A stretch of 10,526 bases of DNA from an uncultured bacterium (lineage in GTDB: Bacteria; Cyanobacteriota; Vampirovibrionia; Gastranaerophilales; Gastranaerophilaceae), in NCBI GenBank assembly GCA_900553205.1, contig USCK01000056.1, positions 1 to 10,526 on the forward strand. The letters run 5' to 3'. Positions 5,649 through 10,526 of the stretch are shown here, in pieces (position 1 is the stretch's first letter; every line of letters starts with the position of its first letter). The position numbers were made by a program, and so were the translations under genes. The notes beneath the pieces are model-generated. The model ran no database searches. It worked only from the letters and a program-made list of their open reading frames with translations, and was not told the DNA's origin.

Positions 5649-5676
5649 ATTATACACATTATGCGATATATTGCAA
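5649..5676 (-). promoter_or_regulatory. Promoter of the HU gene
   Basis: On the minus strand TTGCAA (complement of 5671-5676) is followed after 16 nt by consensus TATAAT (complement of 5649-5654). Transcription would start near 5642, leaving a leader of about 58 nt before the HU start codon. Confidence 0.6.
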
Positions 5677-5743
5677 GTAATTTATTTATTGAAACATAAT
5701 AATATCAAGCATGTTAGGGCTATTTCTAGAAAATATATTAACT

Positions 5744-6619
5744 CTATTTATAAACATCAGGGTTTATTCTTGCAAAATGAGCCCCTGTGTAGAAATAAGC
5801 AAGGATTTGGTAAGCATTATATCCCATATCAGCAAGGTTTTTTGCTCCATATTGAGTCATGCCGACACCATGACCTCTGATACCTGTTTCGTCATCATAA
5901 GACTTTACGGATTGTAAATAAGGAATATCATTGCCCCAAGCCTGTAATGCAGATTTTGTTTGCCCTCCTGCAGATGCAGAGTACATCGTAGAGATTATTT
6001 TGTTGTTGTAGGTCAATACCAATCCTTTAGTTTCTTCTACAGCTTGGTTTGTTGCTGAGGTTTCTGCAAGTACCCCGTTATATACTTGATCCATAGTTGA
6101 ATCCAGTAAATCAAAACCTTGAGATGCGTGTTTTCCTAAATTGGCTATTGCATAACTCCTAACAGCTATTGCTTGCGCCTTTAGAGCTTCCATATTCCAA
6201 GAGGAAGGCATTTCTGCAGGAGTTACCCCTCTTACATAATCTTCAATCCCAACATCATTTATAACTGTCATATTGCCATTATTATTAATAATATGAATTG
6301 TTCCTTTGTACCATTTTTGTTTTATACAGATATATGAACTTGAATCTAAAGTGCGAATAGTAATCCTATCTTTTTCGATTCTTGTTTTTTCGCTGTCCTC
6401 TGTTCTGATTTCCAAATGGTTGCGTTTTGCTTTTATTTCATAAGTTGTAAGTTTACACAAAGGCATTATTTGTTTGCTTGTGGTTGTATCTACAATTTGC
6501 CCTTCTGTAGCCGTTCCAAAATAAACTTTATCATCATCTAAAACTAAACCTACTTTTATTGCATACGCAGGTTGTATCAAAAATAATATAAATAATCCTA
6601 ACAATATAAACTTCTTCAT
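5744..6619 (-). CDS. Exported SpoIID/LytB domain protein (putative glycan-cleaving wall enzyme)
   Basis: The protein is 291 aa with an N-terminal signal peptide (residues 1-20, cut after PAYA). The SpoIID domain covers about 105-280. It has IEDYVRGVTPAEMPSSWN followed by EALKAQAIAVRSYA, where E136 matches the catalytic Glu of SpoIID lytic transglycosylases. The SASAGGQTKSA motif is at about 214-224, and the C-terminal block is GHGVGMTQYGAKNLADMGY. SpoIID cleaves stem-peptide-free glycan strands during spore engulfment, but the domain also occurs in non-sporulating bacteria including cyanobacteria, where the role is probably wall remodelling. Only about ten residues separate YLQSV from GHGVGM, which looks short for the family. 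The gene lies 39 nt after an M16 peptidase gene. No Shine-Dalgarno precedes the ATG; instead TATAAT ends 7 nt before it. The stop is TAG. Confidence 0.9.
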   Translation of the reverse strand: MKKFILLGLFILFLIQPAYAIKVGLVLDDDKVYFGTATEGQIVDTTTSKQIMPLCKLTTYEIKAKRNHLEIRTEDSEKTRIEKDRITIRTLDSSSYICIKQKWYKGTIHIINNNGNMTVINDVGIEDYVRGVTPAEMPSSWNMEALKAQAIAVRSYAIANLGKHASQGFDLLDSTMDQVYNGVLAETSATNQAVEETKGLVLTYNNKIISTMYSASAGGQTKSALQAWGNDIPYLQSVKSYDDETGIRGHGVGMTQYGAKNLADMGYNAYQILAYFYTGAHFARINPDVYK

Positions 6620-6626
6620 GATTTAC

Positions 6627-6632
6627 ATTATA
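6627..6632 (-). promoter_or_regulatory. Possible -10 box for a leaderless spoIID-like mRNA
   Basis: TATAAT on the minus strand ends 7 nt before the ATG at 6619. Its expected start point would be at or near the A of the ATG. No good -35 box is visible at the right distance (the region is T-rich), and no Shine-Dalgarno exists between stop 6659 and start 6619. The gene could also be co-transcribed with the M16 peptidase gene. Confidence 0.3.
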
Positions 6633-6658
6633 AAAAGATTTTTAATCACAAAAAAGGA

Positions 6659-7993
6659 TTAATTAGAGGATTTTTCTGGCAAAAGAACTGAAATAACTGC
6701 ATTATTAATATTAAAGAATTGTTCTGCTGCATTATGCAAATCTTGTATAGAAATTTCATTCAAGATTGTTAAATAATCCTCAACTAATGACAAGTTATTG
6801 CATACTGTCATATAATATCCAATAGTTTCACCAATTTCAGATACTGTTTCTGCATTGTATGCGAATCTAGATTCAATTTTTTTCTTAGCCTTTTTGAACT
6901 CATCTTCAGTAATATCTTGTTTAATTTTTTCAAGTTCTTCTTTTACCAAAGAAATAGCTTCTTCTTTCTTTTCTGGAATAAAGTTCGCCTGTACAAAGAT
7001 ATTTCCACCATCTTTAAATATGTAATGTTCTGCATCAATCATATTAAATACTGGAGACTGTTTTATTTCAATCAAATTATGATACAATCTAGAACTTGAA
7101 CCTTCTCCTAAAATAATTGATAACATATCAAGTAAAATATTATTTTTTATGTCAACTGCAGGTGCTCCCAAGTATCCAAACATTAAGAAGGCAGTATTTA
7201 TACAAGCTGTGTTTTCGATATATTTAGTTTCTTGAGTTGGTATGTCAATTTCATTTTCTTTGTTGATATGCACAGGTCTGTCACCAAAATCAAACAATTT
7301 TTCTAATTTTTCTAACACTGTTTGGTTATCAAAATCACCAACAACAATGGTTGTCATATTGTTTGGAGAATAGAAGGTTTTGTAATATTCCATAATCTCC
7401 TGTTGAGTTACTTGAGAGATTATTTCCGGAGTACCTATTACATCTCGTTTGTAAGGGTGGTTTGTGTACATAGCCTTATTACAAGCATTATAAACCTTTG
7501 TCCAAGGTTGGTCTTTTCTCATTCTGATTTCTTCGATTACGACATGTCGTTCTCGTTTGTCAGTAACAGTTGTATCGTTCATATCAAATGGTGCGCCGAT
7601 TTCTTCAGGTGGAAGTACAGGGTCTATCATCATATCTGCATGAAGTTCTAATGCTTTATAGAAATCTTGGTTGTTTTCACCTTTTGGTAAAGTTACATAG
7701 TAGAAGGTGTAATCCTTCCATGTTGCCGCATTTACTATTGCACCCTTTGCTTCAAGTATTCTGTCAAACTCGCCTGCTTTATGTTTATGCGTACCTTTGA
7801 ACATCAAGTGTTCTAAAAAGTGAGAGATACCATTGTTCTTATCTGTTTCATTTATAGAGCCGGTTCTAACCCAGGTGCTGATATTTACTAAGCCACCTTC
7901 TTTGTGTGCCAGTACAATTTTATGTCCGTTATCTCTTTCATAAATTTCAACTTCTTGTGTTAAAAACGGATATTTTACAGATGTTTTCTTCAT
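6659..7993 (-). CDS. M16 family zinc metallopeptidase
   Basis: This is a 444-aa peptidase of the pitrilysin/M16 family, close in layout to bacterial M16B processing peptidases. The inverted zinc motif HFLEH is at residues 58-62 (H58, catalytic E61, H62). The third zinc ligand should be a Glu in VVIEEIRM (E154/E155). Between them the spacing is about 92 residues, longer than the roughly 74-76 usual in the family, because of an extra stretch near 132-147 (GAPFDMNDTTVTDKR). The C-terminal half keeps the active-site-supporting SSSRLYHNL motif, so both halves are present in one chain. No signal peptide is visible, which suggests a cytoplasmic location or export by an unrecognised route. AGAGAGG precedes the ATG. 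It is the first gene of a minus-strand pair with the SpoIID-like gene and is divergent from enolase. The substrate is unknown. Confidence 0.93.
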   Translation of the reverse strand: MKKTSVKYPFLTQEVEIYERDNGHKIVLAHKEGGLVNISTWVRTGSINETDKNNGISHFLEHLMFKGTHKHKAGEFDRILEAKGAIVNAATWKDYTFYYVTLPKGENNQDFYKALELHADMMIDPVLPPEEIGAPFDMNDTTVTDKRERHVVIEEIRMRKDQPWTKVYNACNKAMYTNHPYKRDVIGTPEIISQVTQQEIMEYYKTFYSPNNMTTIVVGDFDNQTVLEKLEKLFDFGDRPVHINKENEIDIPTQETKYIENTACINTAFLMFGYLGAPAVDIKNNILLDMLSIILGEGSSSRLYHNLIEIKQSPVFNMIDAEHYIFKDGGNIFVQANFIPEKKEEAISLVKEELEKIKQDITEDEFKKAKKKIESRFAYNAETVSEIGETIGYYMTVCNNLSLVEDYLTILNEISIQDLHNAAEQFFNINNAVISVLLPEKSSN

Positions 7994-8013
7994 ATTTTAC
8001 CTCTCTATCGTGT

Positions 8014-8022
8014 ATTATACCA
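8014..8022 (-). promoter_or_regulatory. Extended -10 promoter of the M16 gene
   Basis: On the minus strand TGGTATAAT forms an extended -10 element (TGnTATAAT, complement of 8014-8022), 20 nt before the start codon at 7993. The -35 region is weak (GTGTAC at 17 nt), which is acceptable for an extended -10 promoter. The leader would be very short but still contains the Shine-Dalgarno. Confidence 0.55.
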
Positions 8023-8073
8023 GAAAAAATCGTTAAGTACACTTATTTACATATTGTACAAAAAGTGGAATAA

Positions 8074-8079
8074 TATAAT
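8074..8079 (+). promoter_or_regulatory. -10 box of the enolase promoter
   Basis: A consensus TATAAT lies 30 nt upstream of the enolase ATG. The best upstream box, TTGTAC (8054-8059), is only 14 nt away, so the -35 assignment is uncertain. The M16 and enolase promoters share the 116-bp divergent spacer. Confidence 0.45.
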
Positions 8080-8109
8080 CTGTTAATACGATTATCAAAG
8101 GAGTGTTTT

Positions 8110-9390
8110 ATGGGTTTATTTATAGAAGATGTAAAAGCAAGACAGATATTAGATTCAAGAGGATTCCCTACTATAGAGGTTGATGTAAGGCTATCAAATG
8201 GTGCATTAGGCAGAGCTGCAGTTCCATCAGGCGCATCAACAGGAGTTTATGAAGCATTAGAGCTTCGTGATGGTAATCAATTCGATTATATGGGTAAAGG
8301 TGTGTCAAAAGCTGTCGATAATGTTAATATCACTATAGCTCCTGAACTAATCGGCGCTAATCCTTCTCACCAACAAGATTTGGACGCATTAATGCTTTCT
8401 TTTGATGGAACAGATAACAAATCCAAACTCGGTGCTAATGCAATTTTGGGAGTTTCAATGGCACTCGCAAGAGCTGCGGCTTTAGGTTATAAAATGCCTT
8501 TATACAAATATTTAGGTGGTATTGAAGCAAGAGTTATGCCAACTCCGATGATGAATATTTTAAATGGAGGAGTTCATGCAGATAATAAACTTGATTTTCA
8601 AGAGTTTATGATAACTCCTGTTGGTGCAAAATCTTTTAAACAAGCTTTGAAAATGGGAACAGAAGTGTTCCATACTCTTAAAAATATTCTAAAAGCCAAT
8701 AATTTATCTACTTCTGTTGGCGATGAAGGAGGTTTTGCACCTCACATTCTTACCAACGAAGAAGCTATAGAATTAATAATGGACGCAATATCTCAAGCAG
8801 GATATACCTTTGATGATATCAAAATATGTTTAGATGTTGCATCTTCTGAATTTTATGAAAATAAAAAATATAATCTCGAAGGTGGAAACAGGCAACTTTC
8901 TCGAGAAGAAATGGTAAGTTACTTAGAAGAATTGGTAAATAAATATCCAATTATTTCAATAGAAGACGGTATGGCAGAAGATGATTGGAAAGGCTGGAGT
9001 TTGTTGACAAAGACTTTGGGTAACAAGTGTCAGTTAGTCGGAGATGATTTGTTTGTTACAAACACAAAACGTATAAGTGAAGGTATCAGTAAGGGAATTG
9101 CTAATTCTGTATTGATAAAACTTAATCAAATCGGAACTTTAACAGAAACTTTGGCAGCCATTGATATGGCTAAAAAGGCCGGTTATACAGCTATTGTTTC
9201 TCATAGGTCAGGTGAAACAGAAGATACTTTTATCGCAGATTTGGCTGTTGCAACAAATTGTGGCTTAATAAAAACAGGTTCGCTTTCTCGCAGTGATAGA
9301 TTGGCAAAATATAATCAGTTGTTAAGAATTGAAGAAGAACTTGGGAATGCTGCAATTTATAACGGCATAAAATCTTACAATATCAAGTAA
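8110..9390 (+). CDS. eno: Enolase (phosphopyruvate hydratase)
   Basis: Enolase interconverts 2-phosphoglycerate and phosphoenolpyruvate in glycolysis and gluconeogenesis. At 426 aa it is full length. The N-terminal domain has ARQILDSRGFPTIEVDV and the mobile loop VPSGASTGVYEALELRD. The barrel has GGVHADNK (H156), GDEGGFAP with the catalytic acid E206, magnesium ligands D242, E285 and D312, catalytic base K337 in LIKLNQIGTLTE, the SHRSGETEDTFIADLAVA signature and K388 in GLIKTGSLSRSDR. All active-site residues expected from E. coli enolase are in place. AAAGGAG lies 7 nt before the ATG. The gene appears monocistronic: it diverges from the M16 gene, and rplU downstream has its own promoter. I see no clear terminator after the stop. 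Confidence 0.99.
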   Translation: MGLFIEDVKARQILDSRGFPTIEVDVRLSNGALGRAAVPSGASTGVYEALELRDGNQFDYMGKGVSKAVDNVNITIAPELIGANPSHQQDLDALMLSFDGTDNKSKLGANAILGVSMALARAAALGYKMPLYKYLGGIEARVMPTPMMNILNGGVHADNKLDFQEFMITPVGAKSFKQALKMGTEVFHTLKNILKANNLSTSVGDEGGFAPHILTNEEAIELIMDAISQAGYTFDDIKICLDVASSEFYENKKYNLEGGNRQLSREEMVSYLEELVNKYPIISIEDGMAEDDWKGWSLLTKTLGNKCQLVGDDLFVTNTKRISEGISKGIANSVLIKLNQIGTLTETLAAIDMAKKAGYTAIVSHRSGETEDTFIADLAVATNCGLIKTGSLSRSDRLAKYNQLLRIEEELGNAAIYNGIKSYNIK

Positions 9391-9408
9391 AGAGTTTACA
9401 ATTCTGGT

Positions 9409-9437
9409 TTGACATCAAGATACTTTTATAATATTCT
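9409..9437 (+). promoter_or_regulatory. Promoter of rplU-rpmA
   Basis: A consensus TTGACA (9409-9414) is followed after 17 nt by TATTCT (9432-9437). A perfect TATAAT (9427-9432) overlaps it, but only 12 nt from TTGACA, which is too close to use that -35. Start would be near 9439 or 9444, at the left edge of the leader hairpin. Confidence 0.55.
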
Positions 9438-9439
9438 AT

Positions 9440-9516
9440 CTCTGTGGATTATTATCTATAATCTGCAGAGTGTTAGATAGGTTAATCGTTCTAAAAACCA
9501 AAAGGTTACGATTCCT
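9440..9516 (+). ncRNA. Structured 5' leader of rplU (candidate autoregulatory element)
   Basis: Two consecutive hairpins occupy the leader. The first is a 13-bp stem (9440-9452 with 9458-9470, two G-U pairs) with the 5-nt loop TATCT. The second pairs AATCGT (9484-9489) with ACGATT (9508-9513) and, after a 6-nt one-sided bulge, AACC (9496-9499) with GGTT (9504-9507) around an AAAA loop. It can be extended by AGG/CCT. Neither has a U tract, so they are not simple terminators. Leaders of L21 operons in other bacteria are known structured elements; whether this is related is not shown. Confidence 0.5.
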
Positions 9517-9536
9517 TAAAAAGAAAGGATACTAAA

Positions 9537-9893
9537 ATGTACGCAATAGTCGAAACAGGTGGCAAACAATATCAAGTAGAAGAAGGTCGTTACGTTGACG
9601 TTGAATTATTAGAAGGTCAAGCAGATTCTTCTGTTGTTTTTGATAAAGTTGTTATGATTGTAAATGGTAAAAAGTCTAAAGTGGGACAGCCTTATGTAGC
9701 TAATGCAAAAGCTGAAGGTACAATCGTTAAACATGACAAAGCTAAAAAAGTTATTGTTTACAAACAAAGACCTAAAAAAGGTTACAGAGTAAAACGTGGT
9801 CATAGACAAGAATTTACAAGAGTAATGATTAACAAAATCAGAACAACTGCTTCTAAAAAAGCTGCAGCAGAAGCTGAAACTACAGAAGCATAA
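9537..9893 (+). CDS. rplU: 50S ribosomal protein L21
   Basis: L21 is a small beta-barrel protein of the large subunit that binds 23S rRNA next to L20. The 118 residues begin MYAIVETGGKQYQVEEG, the classic family N-terminus, and include KAEGTIVKHDKAKKVIVYKQRPKKGYRVKRGHRQ, shown here split by the family's RNA-binding loop around KYRPKKGYR-like residues 78-90. The C-terminus has a short Ala/Glu-rich tail (KKAAAEAETTEA) beyond the core fold. AAAGGAT precedes the ATG. It lies 41 nt upstream of rpmA, the near-universal pairing, and both follow a structured leader and a clear promoter. Confidence 0.98.
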   Translation: MYAIVETGGKQYQVEEGRYVDVELLEGQADSSVVFDKVVMIVNGKKSKVGQPYVANAKAEGTIVKHDKAKKVIVYKQRPKKGYRVKRGHRQEFTRVMINKIRTTASKKAAAEAETTEA

Positions 9894-9934
9894 GTAACAG
9901 TATTAGTAAACAACAACTAAAAGGAGAATAAACA

Positions 9935-10189
9935 ATGGCACATAAGAAAGGTATGGGATCTACCCGTAACGGTCGTGATTCGGAAGCTAAACGTTTAGGC
10001 GTTAAAAAATTCGGTGGAGAAATGGTTAAAGCCGGAAATATCATAATTAGACAACGTGGAACAAAAGTTCACCCTGGTAACAATGTAGGTATTGGTTCAG
10101 ATGATACTTTATTTGCATTGATTGATGGTCAAGTTAAATTTGAGCCACACAGACGTGACAAAAAACAAGTTAGTGTTTACGCTGTATAA
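9935..10189 (+). CDS. rpmA: 50S ribosomal protein L27
   Basis: L27 sits near the peptidyl-transferase centre, where its N-terminal tail reaches the tRNA ends. The 84 residues start MAHKKGMGSTRNGRDSEAKR and continue with LGVKKFGGE, IIIRQRGTKVHPGNNVGIG and DDTLFALIDGQVKFE, all typical. The tail begins directly after Met-Ala, so the cleaved N-terminal extension known from Firmicutes L27 is absent. AAAAGGAGA lies upstream of the ATG. It is the last gene of the rplU operon and is followed by a terminator. Confidence 0.98.
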   Translation: MAHKKGMGSTRNGRDSEAKRLGVKKFGGEMVKAGNIIIRQRGTKVHPGNNVGIGSDDTLFALIDGQVKFEPHRRDKKQVSVYAV

Positions 10190-10208
10190 TTAGATTAGAT
10201 ACAAAGTT

Positions 10209-10249
10209 AAAAAGAAGGACTTTGATAAAAGGGTTCTTCTTTTTTTTTT
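10209..10249 (+). terminator. Rho-independent terminator of rplU-rpmA
   Basis: AAAAAGAAG (10209-10217) pairs with CTTCTTTTT (10236-10244). The stem is continued inward by weaker pairs, including CTTT with AAAG, and a long T tract follows to 10249. It begins 20 nt after the L27 stop codon. Confidence 0.85.
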
Positions 10250-10276
10250 ACTTGTTGTTATTTCTTTTTCTTTTTA

Positions 10277-10353
10277 GTCATCTTGAGCGTAGCGAAAGAG
10301 CTCTAGCAAAGCTTGCCAGAGATTCTTCGAGGACTTTGTACCCAAAGATTGAC
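10277..10353. repeat. Imperfect palindromic intergenic repeat (GAGCG-AGCGAA type)
   Basis: The element starts with GTCA (10277-10280) and ends with TGAC (10350-10353). Its left arm contains TCTTGAGCGTAGCGAAAGAG. The right arm, read on the other strand, gives a related CGAAGAATCTCT. The centre is a 9-bp hairpin with one A-C mismatch (10301-10309 with 10313-10321, loop AGC), and CGAA (10293-10296) pairs with TTCG (10326-10329). From memory, repeats of the form GTCATTCTGAGCGAAGCGAAGAATCT are scattered between genes in many unrelated bacteria. It carries no ORF and could be a MITE-like element. Confidence 0.55.
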
Positions 10354-10526
10354 ACTATAATGAACAGAATGGTTTGGTGGTGATGTTTTGTAGAATTAAT
10401 TTCAATGAGGCTCAATAAACCAAACCGAACTTTCAACGTAACCTATCTACGTACGTAGTACAATAAAAAACCACTATAGGATAGTGGTTAAAAAATTATT
10501 ATAGGGAATAAAATTATAGGGAAAAA
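10354..10526. other. Non-coding right end of the window
   Basis: No ORF is convincing here. Visible structures are an 8-bp inverted repeat GGTTTGGT/ACCAAACC (10371-10378 and 10419-10426, 40 nt apart), the perfect 12-bp palindrome CTACGTACGTAG (10447-10458) and a hairpin described separately. Confidence 0.5.
10465..10489 (-). terminator. Minus-strand terminator for a gene beyond the right edge
   Basis: AACCACTAT (10469-10477) pairs perfectly with ATAGTGGTT (10481-10489) around a 3-nt loop. On the minus strand the stem is followed by a U-rich tract (complement of 10465-10470), whereas the plus strand continues with A. It therefore fits a minus-strand gene that ends right of the window. Confidence 0.7.

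Noticed and set aside
9409..9432. TTGACA with the perfect TATAAT at 9427 as the rplU promoter
   Set aside because: A 12-nt spacer is too short; TATTCT at 9432-9437 gives the normal 17 nt.
10349..10361. TTGACA and TATAAT next to each other as a promoter
   Set aside because: They are separated by one base, so they cannot act together. TATAAT alone has no good -35 at the right distance and no gene follows.
1..10526. CRISPR array, transposase, toxin-antitoxin or other defence genes
   Set aside because: No regularly spaced repeats and no matching coding sequence were seen on either strand.

Overview
The window is an AT-rich bacterial chromosomal segment that is mostly housekeeping genes, with one gene-poor stretch around a tRNA and a few orphan genes at the left. 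Four lines of evidence suggest a non-photosynthetic relative of the Cyanobacteria, of the Melainabacteria/Gastranaerophilales (Vampirovibrionia) type. These are: the low-GC codon usage; a YidC with a large domain between its second and third membrane segments (an arrangement I associate with cyanobacterial YidC); a SpoIID-family wall protein in an otherwise housekeeping setting; and a small orphan protein with an N-terminal 'NVSFGAR' motif of a kind I associate with gut Gastranaerophilales. This assignment is an inference from memory and was not tested by a search.

Layout. 1-613 is the 3' part of an unrecognised charged, coiled-coil-prone protein. It faces a small minus-strand orphan gene (688-1119) across a shared hairpin terminator. 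1120-1806 has no protein gene. It holds tRNA-Asn(GTT) on the minus strand, partial copies of both tRNA ends on either side, an inverted copy of the tRNA D-arm in the tRNA leader, and a divergent promoter region. 1807-5251 is a tightly packed plus-strand operon, yidC-queA-MATE transporter, with overlapping stop and start codons at both junctions. It ends at a hairpin shared with the convergent HU gene (5312-5584, minus). 5744-7993 on the minus strand is an M16 zinc peptidase followed by a SpoIID/LytB-type exported protein. Enolase (8110-9390, plus) diverges from that pair. The rplU-rpmA ribosomal pair (9537-10189, plus) follows, with its own promoter and a strongly structured 5' leader. The right end (10250-10526) is non-coding. 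It holds an imperfect palindromic repeat of the GAGCG-AGCGAA type, a 12-bp palindrome and a terminator oriented for a minus-strand gene beyond the window.

How the genes work together. YidC inserts membrane proteins and sits upstream of a multidrug-type (MATE) exporter in the same operon. QueA acts on G34-containing tRNAs, and tRNA-Asn(GTT), one of the classical queuosine substrates, lies just upstream in divergent orientation. The M16 peptidase and the SpoIID-like protein are candidates for envelope protein turnover and cell-wall glycan remodelling. Enolase, HU, L21 and L27 are core functions.

I do not see a defence system, CRISPR array, transposase, integrase or biosynthetic cluster. The most interesting signals are non-coding: the tRNA-Asn flanking duplications with an antisense D-arm, the Shine-Dalgarno hairpin of the orphan gene, and the structured rplU leader.
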